Assembly: GCF_025460835.1 (NCBI RefSeq)
Contig: NZ_JAMXAY010000022.1
Span: 1-64,000 of the forward strand
Source: Parapedobacter soli
Lineage (GTDB): Bacteria; Bacteroidota; Bacteroidia; Sphingobacteriales; Sphingobacteriaceae
Length of the DNA stretch: 64,000 nt
Direction: 5' to 3'
A program made the position numbers and the translations under genes. Below, piece by piece: positions 8,306 through 17,112 of the stretch; the stretch's first letter is position 1, and each line of letters begins with the position of its first letter. The notes below the pieces were generated by a model, which was not told where the DNA came from, searched no databases, and worked only from the letters and a program-made list of their open reading frames with translations.

Positions 8306-9871
8306 TCAGTAGCGCACCGTGGCCATTACCGGAAAATGGTCGGATGGTGTCTTCCCTTCATAGCTGTCTGTGAGGATTCCGTAGCGGGTCACATCAAACG
8401 GCTTTGACAGGAAGATATGGTCAATGCGGCTGTCGCCTTTGCGCTTCACGTCGAAGCCGGTAAAAGTAGGGCTTGGTGCATACCGCACCGCCGCCAGTTC
8501 GTACGCGTCGGTTACTTCGCCACCTTCGTTGAGTACGCGATAGCTTTCGTTGTGTTGATCGACATTGAAATCGCCCATGATGATCATCGGTATACCGGCA
8601 CCCAGTTCATGCGCTTTTTTGACAATCAATTTGGCACTTTCCTTACGGGCCTCTACGCCTCGGTGGTCGAAGTGCGCATTGAAAAGAAAAAACTCGAAAC
8701 CTGTTTGCTTATCTTTGAAAAGACCCCAAGTGCAGATGCGTGGAAGGACGGCATCCCATCCTTTATTAGGTATCTCTGTGTTTTCGGCAAGCCAGAAGTC
8801 GCCTTTTTTCACCACTTCAAATCGGTCGGTACGGAAAAATATCGCAGAATGTTCGCCCCCGTCCTTGCCATCGTTACGGCCTACGCCGATATAGGCATAA
8901 CCCGGTAGCATACCGGAAAGGTCTTCGAGCTGGTGCTTGAGGCCCTCTTGCGTACCGAAGATATCGAATCCGTGGAATTTGATAAGCTGTGCCAGATGCG
9001 GCGAGCGGTCTTTCCAGAGGTTACCGGTATCACTGGCCGCATCATACCGGATGTTGTAGGTAGCCACGTTGAACTCCCTGGTATGTTGCTCGGCATTGAA
9101 GCGGTCGATTACATCAAACAACAACGCGGGCTCATCGGTGGTGATAAATTCAACGTGCTGGTTCAGTAGATTGCGCATCTCGTCTTCGGTATTAACCGTC
9201 CACGCATTCACGGCAAGTCCTAAATCATGGGCTTCTTTTATCCAGGTCGGGTTTTGCTTGAATGCATTGAAATGGTAATCCGGGCCGGCAAGGCCATCTT
9301 GTTTGAGTTGCGCCGGAGGCAAGTCGCTGTTGAGGTAATACACCTTTGCATTCGGGTCAAGTTCAACGATACGCTTGCATGCATCGTAATCAAAAGCGAT
9401 ATACTCTACCATGTCCTCCGCGCCCAAGCGCTTAACGAGCGCAACGGATAGGTCGGCTGAGTGCAGCGTACGTTCCTTACCCAGTTTGGAAGTTTTGAGC
9501 TCGTAGATCAGTTTGGTCTTTTGCTGCTTCATCCCTTCGCGGAGATAAGCCTCCGCAGTAGGGATGGCTTCACCGTTAGGGAGTTTTTTAGCCAACAATT
9601 CCGCATAGGTGGCCGTACCGATATCGATTCCATAAAAATCGTTGTCGTGGTTTACTACCAGCACGTCATCTTTGGTGAGGTGGACATCAAACTCGGTGCC
9701 TGCACATCCCAATTCGATCGCGCGATGCAGCGATGCGATGGAGTTTTGCGGAAGACCCTCTACTTTCCATGCCCCGCGGTGGGCGATGACCTGGCTGACG
9801 GATTGAGCGGAAGTTACCTGCCACATGGTGCATACGATTAACATGATGAAAATACGGATCAAGGGCTTCAT
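8306..9871 (-). CDS. secreted glycerophosphodiester phosphodiesterase / endonuclease-exonuclease-phosphatase fusion
   Basis: Two phosphodiesterase domains in one 521-aa exported protein. After a Sec signal ending TSA, residues about 27-255 form a GDPD domain: the catalytic VIAHRGAW (His31-Arg32), then TEFDVHLTKDDVLVVNHD with the metal-binding acidic residues. Residues about 266-521 form an EEP domain (DNase I / inositol polyphosphate phosphatase fold): FNVATYNIRYD, FDIFGTQEG, IMGDFNVD, DSRIDHIF and the final SDHFPVMATV His. The first domain should cleave deacylated phospholipids to glycerol-3-phosphate and alcohol. The second could remove phosphate from inositol or sugar phosphates, or attack nucleic acid. 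All catalytic motifs of both domains look intact. Phosphate or phospholipid scavenging is inferred. Confidence 0.9.
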   Translation of the reverse strand: MKPLIRIFIMLIVCTMWQVTSAQSVSQVIAHRGAWKVEGLPQNSIASLHRAIELGCAGTEFDVHLTKDDVLVVNHDNDFYGIDIGTATYAELLAKKLPNGEAIPTAEAYLREGMKQQKTKLIYELKTSKLGKERTLHSADLSVALVKRLGAEDMVEYIAFDYDACKRIVELDPNAKVYYLNSDLPPAQLKQDGLAGPDYHFNAFKQNPTWIKEAHDLGLAVNAWTVNTEDEMRNLLNQHVEFITTDEPALLFDVIDRFNAEQHTREFNVATYNIRYDAASDTGNLWKDRSPHLAQLIKFHGFDIFGTQEGLKHQLEDLSGMLPGYAYIGVGRNDGKDGGEHSAIFFRTDRFEVVKKGDFWLAENTEIPNKGWDAVLPRICTWGLFKDKQTGFEFFLFNAHFDHRGVEARKESAKLIVKKAHELGAGIPMIIMGDFNVDQHNESYRVLNEGGEVTDAYELAAVRYAPSPTFTGFDVKRKGDSRIDHIFLSKPFDVTRYGILTDSYEGKTPSDHFPVMATVRY

Positions 9872-9900
9872 ATTTTATTTTTTTACAAAATCGAACGGTA

Positions 9901-9917
9901 CTAATCCACCGGATTAG
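9901..9917. promoter_or_regulatory. 7-bp dyad upstream of the GDPD-EEP gene
   Basis: CTAATCC-acc-GGATTAG is a perfect 7+7 dyad 30 bp before the start of the GDPD-EEP gene, a position suited to an operator or 5' leader hairpin. A TACCTTTA element on the minus strand at 9931-9924 may be the -7 box of the same gene, which would place the dyad at about +8 to +24 of the transcript. Confidence 0.35.
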
Positions 9918-10011
9918 ACGGGTTAAAGGTAAACATTTTATCAAAGGGGTGAAATCGGGATAACGATAATTTAGAAATCTATTGTAACTTTATGATTTAA
10001 TAAGTGTCCTA

Positions 10012-10335
10012 GTGGAAATGTACGGTAGCTATGCGCTTTCTAAGTTGCCCATCGAATGGATGTGCTGGATAGCGGCGTTGGGATTGCTTTACTTCTCCGA
10101 TCCGCATGTGCACCACTTCTCGTTGTGCCCGCTGGATAATTTGGGCATAGCCTGGTGTCCCGGGTGTGGGGTGGGGCGCTCAATTGCCCTGCTGATGCAC
10201 GGGAACATCGAAGCCTCGTTAGGCATGCATTGGCTCGGCATACCGGCTTTTCTGGTCATCGTTTACCGGATCTTCGTATTATCAAAAAGAGAATATTATC
10301 TATTGACAAAATATAACCAACATGAGCAACCGTAA
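10012..10335 (+). CDS. DUF2752 membrane protein
   Basis: Small membrane protein of 107 aa (105 if the ATG at 10018 is used rather than the GTG at 10012). It has the DUF2752 hallmarks: CPLDNLGIAWCPGCGVGRS in the middle, and hydrophobic segments at about residues 13-27 and 73-90. The CPGCG motif suggests metal or disulfide chemistry, but the function is unknown. Its last 14 bp overlap the TM2-domain gene, so the two are translationally linked. Confidence 0.85.
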   Translation: MEMYGSYALSKLPIEWMCWIAALGLLYFSDPHVHHFSLCPLDNLGIAWCPGCGVGRSIALLMHGNIEASLGMHWLGIPAFLVIVYRIFVLSKREYYLLTKYNQHEQP

Positions 10336-10678
10336 TATACTGATGACCATCCGGGGTATTTCTCCCGAAGAGTTGGTATACTTGGAGCATGCCACCAAGA
10401 CATTTACCGAGGAGCAAACGAAACATTTCGTGTTTATTTATGATAGTAAAAGGAAAAATGCCCAAGATATCCTGCTATTTACATTGCTTGGCTTCCTCGG
10501 GTTTGCAGGTGTCCAGCGTTTCGTGCTCAATCAGGTGGCGATGGGGATCATCTATTTTCTGACGCTTGGTTTCTGCTGGATAGGGACCATCGTAGACCTC
10601 ATCAATCACAAAAGCATGACCGATGAGTATAACCAGCAGGCGGCCCGGGATGCAGCGATGATGGTGATGGGAAGTTAA
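10322..10678 (+). CDS. TM2 domain protein
   Basis: 118-aa membrane protein with a TM2 domain: two predicted helices around LFTLLGFLGFAGVQRFVLNQ and GIIYFLTLGFCWIGTIVDL. The polar N-terminal 50 residues are of unknown role. It overlaps the DUF2752 gene by 14 bp, a pairing seen often in Bacteroidota. Its TAA overlaps the stop codon of the convergent methyltransferase gene. Confidence 0.87.
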   Translation: MSNRNILMTIRGISPEELVYLEHATKTFTEEQTKHFVFIYDSKRKNAQDILLFTLLGFLGFAGVQRFVLNQVAMGIIYFLTLGFCWIGTIVDLINHKSMTDEYNQQAARDAAMMVMGS

Positions 10679-11841
10679 GGGTGGGCCCTGCGGCTGCCTT
10701 CGTAGATTTCGTATTCCAAAAGGCGGCAATCGAGCTTCCCGTTGTAAAATTCAACCCTACGCGATGTGTGGAGGCCGATTTTCTTGGCCAGATCCGGATT
10801 GCCTGTAAACACATAACCATGCTTGCCGGCACACCGTTGTTTGAGGAAATCGCCAATACGGGCATAAGTGGCTTCTAGCTTGGTATGGACGCCCATCCGC
10901 TCACCATACTCGGGGTTGAATACCACCACCCCCGGCCCCTCCGGGAAGGGGGTATCTGCAAAGTCGCATACCTGGAAATCGATTAGCTGATCCACCCCGG
11001 CGGTTTTTGCGTTAGCCCGTGCGATCTCTACCGCCTCTCTCGATAAGTCGGTAGCGATGATCGTAGCCGCAGCTTTTTTATTTACCTGTTCTTTCAGTCG
11101 CCGCCGTTCGGCAAAAAATACCTGCTCGTCATAGCCGAGGATGTGCATGAACGCGTAGTTCATCCGGAACAGGCCCGGCTTGCGGTTGGTGGCAATGAGT
11201 GCTGCCTCGATGGCCAGCGTACCCGAGCCACACATGGGGTTCACAAAGGGCGATTGGCCATCCCACTTCGTGGCATATACCACACCCGCGGCCAGCGCTT
11301 CCAGCATCGGTGCTTTGCCCGGATGCTTGCGGTAGCCGTGCTTGGCCAATGTTTCACCCGAAGTATCGAGGAATACCTCCGCCTGGTCGTCTTGCCAATA
11401 AAGATGCACCACGGCTTTATGTTGGTCGGGACCGCTGTCCGGCCGGAGCCCTTTCTTGGCTTTAATACGGTCGGCAATGGCGTCCTTCACCTTTAAGTTG
11501 GCAAATAATGGTGTGGTAATCGTCGGGTTGTTGACGTTGGACGTAACGGAAACATAGCCGTCAAAAGCAATGAGCTCTTCCCATGCAATACGCGATAACG
11601 CTTCGTAAAGCTCTTCCGGGTTACGCGCGCGGAAGGTTGCCAAGGAGTAAAGCACCTGGCTCGCACAATGCAGGTTGAGGTTCAGCCGGATGCAGTCGCT
11701 TACGGTAGCAAATAGCTCTACGCCGGTGGCAAAACCACGCTTGATGTCGAATCCCAGCTGCCGCACTTCCGCCTGCAGGTAGGACGAGAGTCGTCTGTTG
11801 CAGGTAATGATGATTTTACTCGGGGTGTTGAAAACTTCCAT
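10675..11841 (-). CDS. THUMP-domain 23S rRNA methyltransferase (RlmL N-terminal / YpsC-like)
   Basis: 388-aa SAM-dependent RNA methyltransferase, probably making N2-methylguanosine in 23S rRNA. The N-terminal third is a ferredoxin-like/THUMP region (residues about 1-160). The Rossmann domain follows with NPMCGSGTLAIEAALIA (motif I region), IIATDLSREAVEIA, and the catalytic-loop motif NPEYGERMG in place of NPPYGER. It lacks the RlmK half present in E. coli RlmKL. The TACCTTTG box 11 bp upstream gives a short leader of about 8 nt. Stop codons overlap with the TM2 gene. Confidence 0.88.
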   Translation of the reverse strand: MEVFNTPSKIIITCNRRLSSYLQAEVRQLGFDIKRGFATGVELFATVSDCIRLNLNLHCASQVLYSLATFRARNPEELYEALSRIAWEELIAFDGYVSVTSNVNNPTITTPLFANLKVKDAIADRIKAKKGLRPDSGPDQHKAVVHLYWQDDQAEVFLDTSGETLAKHGYRKHPGKAPMLEALAAGVVYATKWDGQSPFVNPMCGSGTLAIEAALIATNRKPGLFRMNYAFMHILGYDEQVFFAERRRLKEQVNKKAAATIIATDLSREAVEIARANAKTAGVDQLIDFQVCDFADTPFPEGPGVVVFNPEYGERMGVHTKLEATYARIGDFLKQRCAGKHGYVFTGNPDLAKKIGLHTSRRVEFYNGKLDCRLLEYEIYEGSRRAHP

Positions 11842-11851
11842 AAGATTTTGG

Positions 11852-11859
11852 CAAAGGTA
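11852..11859 (-). promoter_or_regulatory. -7 box of the rRNA methyltransferase gene
   Basis: Minus-strand TACCTTTG, a perfect TAnnTTTG, whose end is 11 bp before the ATG. No clear TTTG is found 19-22 bp upstream. Confidence 0.5.
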
Positions 11860-11986
11860 GGTATTATCGTAAGCAAAAAATGCCTAATTTTACCATTTCA
11901 TTAAAGATAAGTAATTGTAATAACCGGAATGGCGGAACTGGGCTGGTAGCGATTATCCGGCCGGATTTGCCAAAAAGAAAGAAGTA

Positions 11987-12373
11987 ATGGAAATACGAGG
12001 AAAAGTACACGAGATTGGCGATGTGCAGCAAGTGACAGACACATTCAAGAAGCGGGATCTAATCGTACAGTATGCGGAAAATCCGCAATTTGTTGAATAC
12101 ATCCGGTTTGAAGCAACCCAGGATCGGACAGCGTTGTTCGACAGCTTGAATGTCGGCGATGAAGTAGAAGTGTCGTTTAATCTGCGTGGACGTCCGTGGA
12201 CAAATAAAGACGGCGTAACCAGCTATTTCAATTCGCTGGTGGCGTGGCGCGTAGCTAAGGTAACCGCCGAGCCGGTGACGGCAGGACAACCAGGAGCCAC
12301 GCAGCAGGCAGTTGCGCCACCAACCGTGGATATTTCTGCCGATGATGGGAAAGATGATGACTTGCCATTTTAG
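11987..12373 (+). CDS. DUF3127 protein with SSB-like C-terminal tail
   Basis: 128-aa cytoplasmic protein of the DUF3127 family, found almost only in Bacteroidota. Residues 1-95 look like one small beta-rich domain (MEIRGKVHEIGDVQQVTDTF, FNLRGRPWTNKDGVTSYFNSLVAW). A flexible linker rich in Ala/Gln/Thr follows, and the protein ends in the acidic tip DDGKDDDLPF. That ending closely resembles the C-terminal tip of bacterial SSB (DDDIPF/DDDLPF), which recruits DNA repair proteins. An OB-fold and nucleic-acid role are therefore inferred, not shown. It is monocistronic with a strong terminator downstream. Confidence 0.85.
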   Translation: MEIRGKVHEIGDVQQVTDTFKKRDLIVQYAENPQFVEYIRFEATQDRTALFDSLNVGDEVEVSFNLRGRPWTNKDGVTSYFNSLVAWRVAKVTAEPVTAGQPGATQQAVAPPTVDISADDGKDDDLPF

Positions 12374-12405
12374 AAGAATAATATAGTTTGAGTTGATTGT
12401 AAATC

Positions 12406-12441
12406 AAAAAAGTGTCCCGCCATCGGCGGGACGCTTTTTTT
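12406..12441. terminator. bidirectional intrinsic terminator
   Basis: Stem GTCCCGCC (12414-12421), 3-nt loop ATC, GGCGGGAC (12425-12432), flanked by A6 on the left and T7 on the right. It works in both directions and separates the DUF3127 gene from the convergent barrel-protein gene. Confidence 0.93.
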
Positions 12442-12488
12442 GTGTTTGCATGTTTTTCATACATTCATTAGTGTGCAGCCACCTACGC

Positions 12489-13028
12489 TCAAAACTTAAA
12501 CGTTACCCCCACCGCCAATACCGATACACCGTATCCCAATTCGGCATAGGCCCCCACGTTTTCCGTAAAAAGCCACCGTCCGCCCACAAACCCTGAGAGG
12601 CCGAGGCCACTGCCATAGCTGTTGGCCAGATCGGCGCCAGCCCCATCGGCGGTGTACTTGACGATGTTATATCCCAGCATCACCCCACCATAGACGTCCA
12701 GGTTGGACAGCTCCGTAAAACCGTTGTAGTGGTAAGCACCCCGGGCGCCGACAACGATGTAATTCCATTTCGCCGTGTAGCCGGCGTCGGTGTATTTGTA
12801 CCCGGTATTGCCGACGTAACCACCCAGGCTGATTACACCAGGCCCCCCAATGTCCCAAAAGCCATGGTCTACCGAAACACCGATGGCAGGGCGAGCCTTC
12901 CCGAGCCCGCCCAGGGCAGTCCCCAGGCCGATGCCGACGTTGGCGGCAGTTGTCCCTTTCTGGAATGGTTGTGCGTTTACTGATACGGCTATAAAGGCAG
13001 CCAAGAGAATAAAAATTGCTTTTTTCAT
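12489..13028 (-). CDS. small outer membrane beta-barrel protein
   Basis: About 179 aa. The ATG at 13028 is preferred over a GTG three codons upstream, because it begins a standard Sec signal (MKKAIFILLAAFIAVSVNAQ). The mature part is Gly-rich with alternating aromatic/hydrophobic residues and ends in VGVTFKF, a C-terminal aromatic typical of barrels inserted by BAM. It is probably an 8-stranded OmpX/OmpW-size barrel, and its ligand is unknown. A -7 box TACCTTTG at 13091-13084 predicts a leader of about 50 nt. It is divergent from the sensor kinase gene. Confidence 0.82.
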   Translation of the reverse strand: MKKAIFILLAAFIAVSVNAQPFQKGTTAANVGIGLGTALGGLGKARPAIGVSVDHGFWDIGGPGVISLGGYVGNTGYKYTDAGYTAKWNYIVVGARGAYHYNGFTELSNLDVYGGVMLGYNIVKYTADGAGADLANSYGSGLGLSGFVGGRWLFTENVGAYAELGYGVSVLAVGVTFKF

Positions 13029-13083
13029 GCTTATCACTAGTTAAATTGTTGCGTATGTCACGATGTTTATAAAATAGTGGGAG

Positions 13084-13091
13084 CAAAGGTA
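13084..13091 (-). promoter_or_regulatory. -7 box of the barrel-protein gene
   Basis: Minus-strand TACCTTTG, a perfect TAnnTTTG, 56 bp before the ATG. The -33 position shows no TTTG. Confidence 0.5.
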
Positions 13092-13114
13092 TAGCTGCCA
13101 ACATTGCCACGTTA

Positions 13115-13133
13115 CCCCCCAAAGGGGGTTTTT
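13115..13133 (+). other. GC hairpin followed by T5 between divergent genes
   Basis: C6-AAA-G5 immediately followed by TTTTT. It has the form of a miniature intrinsic terminator for plus-strand transcription, but no plus-strand gene lies upstream. It sits at about -47 to -29 of the predicted sensor-kinase promoter and about -53 to -35 of the divergent one. Confidence 0.45.
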
Positions 13134-13150
13134 ACTGCGTATAAATACGT

Positions 13151-13158
13151 TACTTTTG
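13151..13158 (+). promoter_or_regulatory. -7 box of the sensor kinase gene
   Basis: TACTTTTG, a perfect TAnnTTTG. The predicted +1 is near 13162 and the leader about 46 nt. The -33 region is poor. Confidence 0.5.
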
Positions 13159-13207
13159 TTTGTAAGTTTACTGGCAGAATGATAGGCAACCACTTATTGA
13201 TAACTTT

Positions 13208-15163
13208 ATGATAGGCTATAAAGGCAGACAGGCATCCTTGTGGCAGCTGCTCGTTGTAGTGACCGCAATTGGCTTCCCACCGGCACTGTCGGCACAACCA
13301 TCGGATTCATTGGACTCATTGGAACGGGTGTTGGCAAAGGAAGGGCTGACTGACGCCGAAAAAATCGATGCCTTTAAAGGCCTGGCCCAGGGGTATATCA
13401 ATGACGACCCTGGGCGGTCCCGGTATTTCAGTGCAAAAGGGCTGGATTTAGCGGAGACGACTGGCGACCAAAAGTCTGAGGCAGCATTTTTGTATTACGT
13501 AGGGTCTTCTTATTATATGGATGCGGTATTAGACTCCGCAGTTTTCTTTTTCGACAAGGCGCTAACGTCAACACGGCAAGCCAATGATCGCTATGGCGAA
13601 GTATCCGTTCTCAAAATGTACGGACAGCTCTACCGAAGGCAAGGGCAGTATGACGAGGCATTGGAGAAGTATCTGGAAGCAGTGACGATAGGCGAACAGT
13701 TCGAAGATGACCGGAAATTGTGTGACGTTTATATGGGCATAGGCGGAACCTATCACCTGATGCAGAATAATGAACAGGCATTGGTCTATTACGAGAAGGC
13801 AGAAGAAATTGCCCTGAAAAATGGAGATATGCAAAACCTGGGTGATATCTATTTCTCTTTGAGTAGTGTCTATAAATACGAAGATGACGGCAAAGAGAAA
13901 GCAATCCATTATGCCCAGGAGTCACTTAGGATCCACCGGGAATCAGGGAGCCGCTTTAACGAGATCAACTCGTTGCAAACACTTGCCGGTGCGTATTTTC
14001 ACTATGACGACTATACCAGCGCGCTGAAATACGCCGAAGAGGCACTTCGTCTCGCAAAAGGGATTGCCAATACGGATCTCATCGCCCACTCATACTCGGA
14101 TATCTCCAGTATCCTCTATTGTAAGCAGCAATATGAAAAATCAGCCGAGGCGGCGTTGGCCGCGTTGGAAGTTGACTCAACGAACCATCACATAAGGCTA
14201 ACGGTATATTCCAACCTGCCTGTCATATATGCCCGCTTGGGGAATTTCGATTTAATGGAGGATTATTTTGATCGGTACCGCGAAGCTGTAAATAGTTACA
14301 GCAATGAATCATTCCAGCAATCGCTCTCCGGGATGGAGGCAAAATATGAAACCGAGAAGAAAGAACTCAAAATAGCCGCCCTGGAAAAGCAACATCAACT
14401 ATATGTCTGGCTGGGGGTGGCCGGAGCTATCATCCTTCTCATTGCCCTGGCTTTCGCGTTTATACGTTACCGGTTAGCTGTGAGCCGCCGTAAATTGGCC
14501 GAAGAAGAAACCCAACGGCTGGAGAAAGAGCGGCAGTTGGTGGCGGTACAGGCAACATTGGATGGCGAAGCCGCCGAACGGTCGCGACTAGCGAAAGACT
14601 TGCACGACGGGTTGGGAAGTATGCTGTCGCTCGTGAAATTCAATCTCCCACAGGTGAAGGGTGACGCGGTACTGGAAGCCATCGACGTGTCCCGGTTCCA
14701 GACGGCGTTGGGCATGCTCGATGATTCCATACAGGAGCTTCGCCGCGTAGCACACCACATGATGCCCGAGTCACTCCTACGGTTTGGCCTCAAAGCTTCA
14801 CTGGCAGATTTCTGTGCAGCACTCCCAATAGCCGATTTCCATTACTTCGGCGATGAAAGCCGGCTGCCCGAAAAGCTGGAGATCATGATTTACCGCTGTA
14901 TCCACGAACTCGTGAGCAACGCCCTTAAGCATGCCCAGGCCGAACACATCAACGTGCAGCTGGTGCAAGAAGTAGACCGCATATCATTTACCGTGCAAGA
15001 CGATGGTATAGGGTTCGACCAGCAACAAGTACAGGAGGGCATGGGCCTCAAAAATGTACGGCAGCGCGTGGCAGCCTTCCAAGGGCAGGTGCACATCTAT
15101 TCTTCCGGTCAGGGAACCGAAATCCATGTGGAACTGGACTTGGCTACTCCCAGCGCTTCTTAG
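13208..15163 (+). CDS. TPR-sensor histidine kinase (NarX/DesK-like output)
   Basis: 651-aa membrane sensor. A Sec signal (residues 1-29) leads into a periplasmic region of tetratricopeptide repeats (about 35-390). One transmembrane helix follows (about 399-420, WLGVAGAIILLIALAFAF), then a short coiled coil, a HisKA_3 dimerisation helix with RLAKDLHDGLGS (phospho-acceptor His466) and a HATPase domain with HELVSNALKHAQ, DDGIGFD and GMGLKNVRQRV. Such kinases pass phosphate to LuxR/NarL-type regulators, but no response regulator gene is adjacent, so the partner is elsewhere. The last 20 bp overlap the convergent lipoprotein gene. The signal sensed is unknown. Confidence 0.92.
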   Translation: MIGYKGRQASLWQLLVVVTAIGFPPALSAQPSDSLDSLERVLAKEGLTDAEKIDAFKGLAQGYINDDPGRSRYFSAKGLDLAETTGDQKSEAAFLYYVGSSYYMDAVLDSAVFFFDKALTSTRQANDRYGEVSVLKMYGQLYRRQGQYDEALEKYLEAVTIGEQFEDDRKLCDVYMGIGGTYHLMQNNEQALVYYEKAEEIALKNGDMQNLGDIYFSLSSVYKYEDDGKEKAIHYAQESLRIHRESGSRFNEINSLQTLAGAYFHYDDYTSALKYAEEALRLAKGIANTDLIAHSYSDISSILYCKQQYEKSAEAALAALEVDSTNHHIRLTVYSNLPVIYARLGNFDLMEDYFDRYREAVNSYSNESFQQSLSGMEAKYETEKKELKIAALEKQHQLYVWLGVAGAIILLIALAFAFIRYRLAVSRRKLAEEETQRLEKERQLVAVQATLDGEAAERSRLAKDLHDGLGSMLSLVKFNLPQVKGDAVLEAIDVSRFQTALGMLDDSIQELRRVAHHMMPESLLRFGLKASLADFCAALPIADFHYFGDESRLPEKLEIMIYRCIHELVSNALKHAQAEHINVQLVQEVDRISFTVQDDGIGFDQQQVQEGMGLKNVRQRVAAFQGQVHIYSSGQGTEIHVELDLATPSAS

Positions 15164-15650
15164 GAACGCAGGTGATATCGGCCGTTTTACGCAGTAACAA
15201 CGGTCGAGGATCGTAGCGGTTTTCGAGCATCAGCGAGTCGGCTGTATATCGCACGATTTTGAACCGTGGAAGGTATTGCCCCGAGCGGTAACAGCCTGAT
15301 ATTTTTTGCCGCCAATCCGGTTTGGTATATAGTCCATCAACAATTAAACTGTCGCCCCGCACCACATAAACCCCTTTGGCATATTCAATCCACTGGCCAT
15401 CGTTATAACAGGAGTCGGCGATATTCCTCACCTTTGAGGTGACCCACATGGTGGCATAGATGGAATCGCATGTAAACTTCAGCTCGTGCCGCGTATATTG
15501 GAGCAAGGCATGTTGCATGGGGATGCTGTCTTGGATCCAAACCCCCTGCAGGTAATCCGCTCCTTGATGCTGGATGTCGGGATTAAAACGGCAACTGCTC
15601 GCAAGCAAAAAAAGTACGCCGGCCAGGAAGGCTAGGAGAGGCTGCTTCAC
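15144..15650 (-). CDS. small lipoprotein downstream of fumC
   Basis: 168-aa predicted lipoprotein: signal peptide ending LLASSC, then a Cys- and Tyr-rich domain (LQGVWIQDSIPMQHALLQYTRHEL) of unknown fold, perhaps lipocalin-like. It starts with GTG directly after the fumC TAA (0-bp gap), so it is translated from the fumC transcript. Bacteroidota databases sometimes label such genes fumarate hydratase because of this linkage. I see no fumarase motif in it. Confidence 0.75.
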   Translation of the reverse strand: MKQPLLAFLAGVLFLLASSCRFNPDIQHQGADYLQGVWIQDSIPMQHALLQYTRHELKFTCDSIYATMWVTSKVRNIADSCYNDGQWIEYAKGVYVVRGDSLIVDGLYTKPDWRQKISGCYRSGQYLPRFKIVRYTADSLMLENRYDPRPLLLRKTADITCVPKKRWE

Positions 15651-17048
15651 TTATTTCAACCCCCCGATCATGTCCTCTGGCCGTACCCACTCGTCGAATT
15701 GTTCATTGGTGAGCAGCCCGAGCGCTAAGGCCGCTTCGCGTAGTGAAGTGTTTTCCTTATGCGCCTTCTTAGCGATTTTCGCTGCATTCTCATAGCCGAT
15801 ATGCGGGTTGAGTGCTGTTACCAGCATCAGCGAGTTCTCGAGGTGTTTTTTGATGCCGTCGTAGTTGGGCTCGATGCCTGCCGCACAATGATCGTTGAAC
15901 GAAACGCAGGCATCCCCGATAAGCTGGGCAGATTGGAGGAAATTTGCTGCCATAACGGGTTTGAACACATTGAGCTCATATTGTCCGTTGGCCCCGCCAA
16001 AAGCGATGGTTACGTCGTTGCCGATGACTTGCGCGGCCACCATGGTGAGTGCTTCGCACTGGGTGGGGTTTACCTTACCCGGCATAATGGAAGAGCCCGG
16101 CTCGTTTTCCGGGATGGTGATCTCACCAATGCCGGACCGCGGGCCCGATGCGAGCATACGGATATCGTTGGCTATCTTGTGCAGTGATACGGCTAATTGT
16201 TTCAATGCCCCGTGGCTTTCCACGATAGCGTCGTGCGCGGCAAGGGCTTCGAATTTGTTGGGTGCTGTGCGGAAGGGCAGCCCTGTAAAATCAGCGATGT
16301 ACCGGGCGACGTTTTCGGCATACCCTTTCGGCGTATTGATGCCGGTGCCCACGGCCGTTCCACCCAAGGCCAGTTCGGAGAGGTGGGCCAAGGTGTTGCG
16401 GAGTGCCTTGAGGCCATAATCGAGCTGCGCCACATACCCAGAGAATTCCTGCCCCAGCGTAAGGGGAGTGGCGTCCATCAGGTGGGTGCGCCCGATCTTG
16501 ACCACATTGGCAAACGCTTCAGACTTGGCCTTCAGTGTGTCGCGCAGCTTCTCCACCCCCGGAATCGTCGTTTCCACCAATCGCTTATAAGCAGCGATAT
16601 GCATGGCGGTCGGATAGGTGTCGTTAGATGATTGCGATTTGTTTACATCGTCGTTAGGGTGGATAAACGGCTTCCCTTCGCCCAGCTTGTGGCCCTGAAG
16701 TACATGGGCACGGTTGGACACGACTTCGTTGACGTTCATGTTGGATTGCGTGCCCGACCCGGTTTGCCAGATTACCAGTGGAAACTGATCTGCCAATTGG
16801 CCAGCCAGTATCTCGTCGCATACCTGAGCGATAAGATCCCGTTTTTCGGCCGGCAACACACCCGCATCCGCATTCGTGTAAGCAGCCGCTTTTTTAAGGT
16901 AAGCAAATGCTTCGATGATTTCTTTGGGCATGGAAGCCGAAGGGCCTATCTTGAAGTTGTTTCGGGAACGCTCTGTCTGCGCGCCCCAGTACTTGTCGGC
17001 AGGTACTTCCACCTCGCCCATCGTATCGTGTTCTATTCGGTATGACAT
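15651..17048 (-). CDS. fumC: class II fumarate hydratase
   Basis: Fe-independent fumarase converting fumarate to L-malate in the TCA cycle, 465 aa, the normal family length. The ATG at 17048 is chosen (start [25 protein letters not shown]), as further upstream codons are not fumarase-like. The superfamily signature [15 protein letters not shown] is intact, as are [30 protein letters not shown] and the TAVGTGIN segment. A TAACTTTG -7 box at 17080-17073 predicts a leader of about 21 nt. A lipoprotein gene follows immediately. Confidence 0.97.
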   Translation of the reverse strand: MSYRIEHDTMGEVEVPADKYWGAQTERSRNNFKIGPSASMPKEIIEAFAYLKKAAAYTNADAGVLPAEKRDLIAQVCDEILAGQLADQFPLVIWQTGSGTQSNMNVNEVVSNRAHVLQGHKLGEGKPFIHPNDDVNKSQSSNDTYPTAMHIAAYKRLVETTIPGVEKLRDTLKAKSEAFANVVKIGRTHLMDATPLTLGQEFSGYVAQLDYGLKALRNTLAHLSELALGGTAVGTGINTPKGYAENVARYIADFTGLPFRTAPNKFEALAAHDAIVESHGALKQLAVSLHKIANDIRMLASGPRSGIGEITIPENEPGSSIMPGKVNPTQCEALTMVAAQVIGNDVTIAFGGANGQYELNVFKPVMAANFLQSAQLIGDACVSFNDHCAAGIEPNYDGIKKHLENSLMLVTALNPHIGYENAAKIAKKAHKENTSLREAALALGLLTNEQFDEWVRPEDMIGGLK

Positions 17049-17072
17049 GGAATCGTTATTTTTGATATACTG

Positions 17073-17080
17073 CAAAGTTA
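17073..17080 (-). promoter_or_regulatory. -7 box of fumC
   Basis: Minus-strand TAACTTTG, a perfect TAnnTTTG, 24 bp before the ATG. A weak TTTC lies near the expected -33 position. Confidence 0.5.
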
Positions 17081-17112
17081 AGAAGATACAGGAGATGTGA
17101 AAATGAAAAGCA

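Noticed and set aside
8417-8908. Long plus-strand frames opposite the GDPD-EEP gene
   Set aside because: Antisense shadows of a clearly conserved gene; no domain features.
15144-15650. Annotation of the fumC-linked lipoprotein as fumarate hydratase
   Set aside because: No fumarase motif; only operon linkage supports that name.
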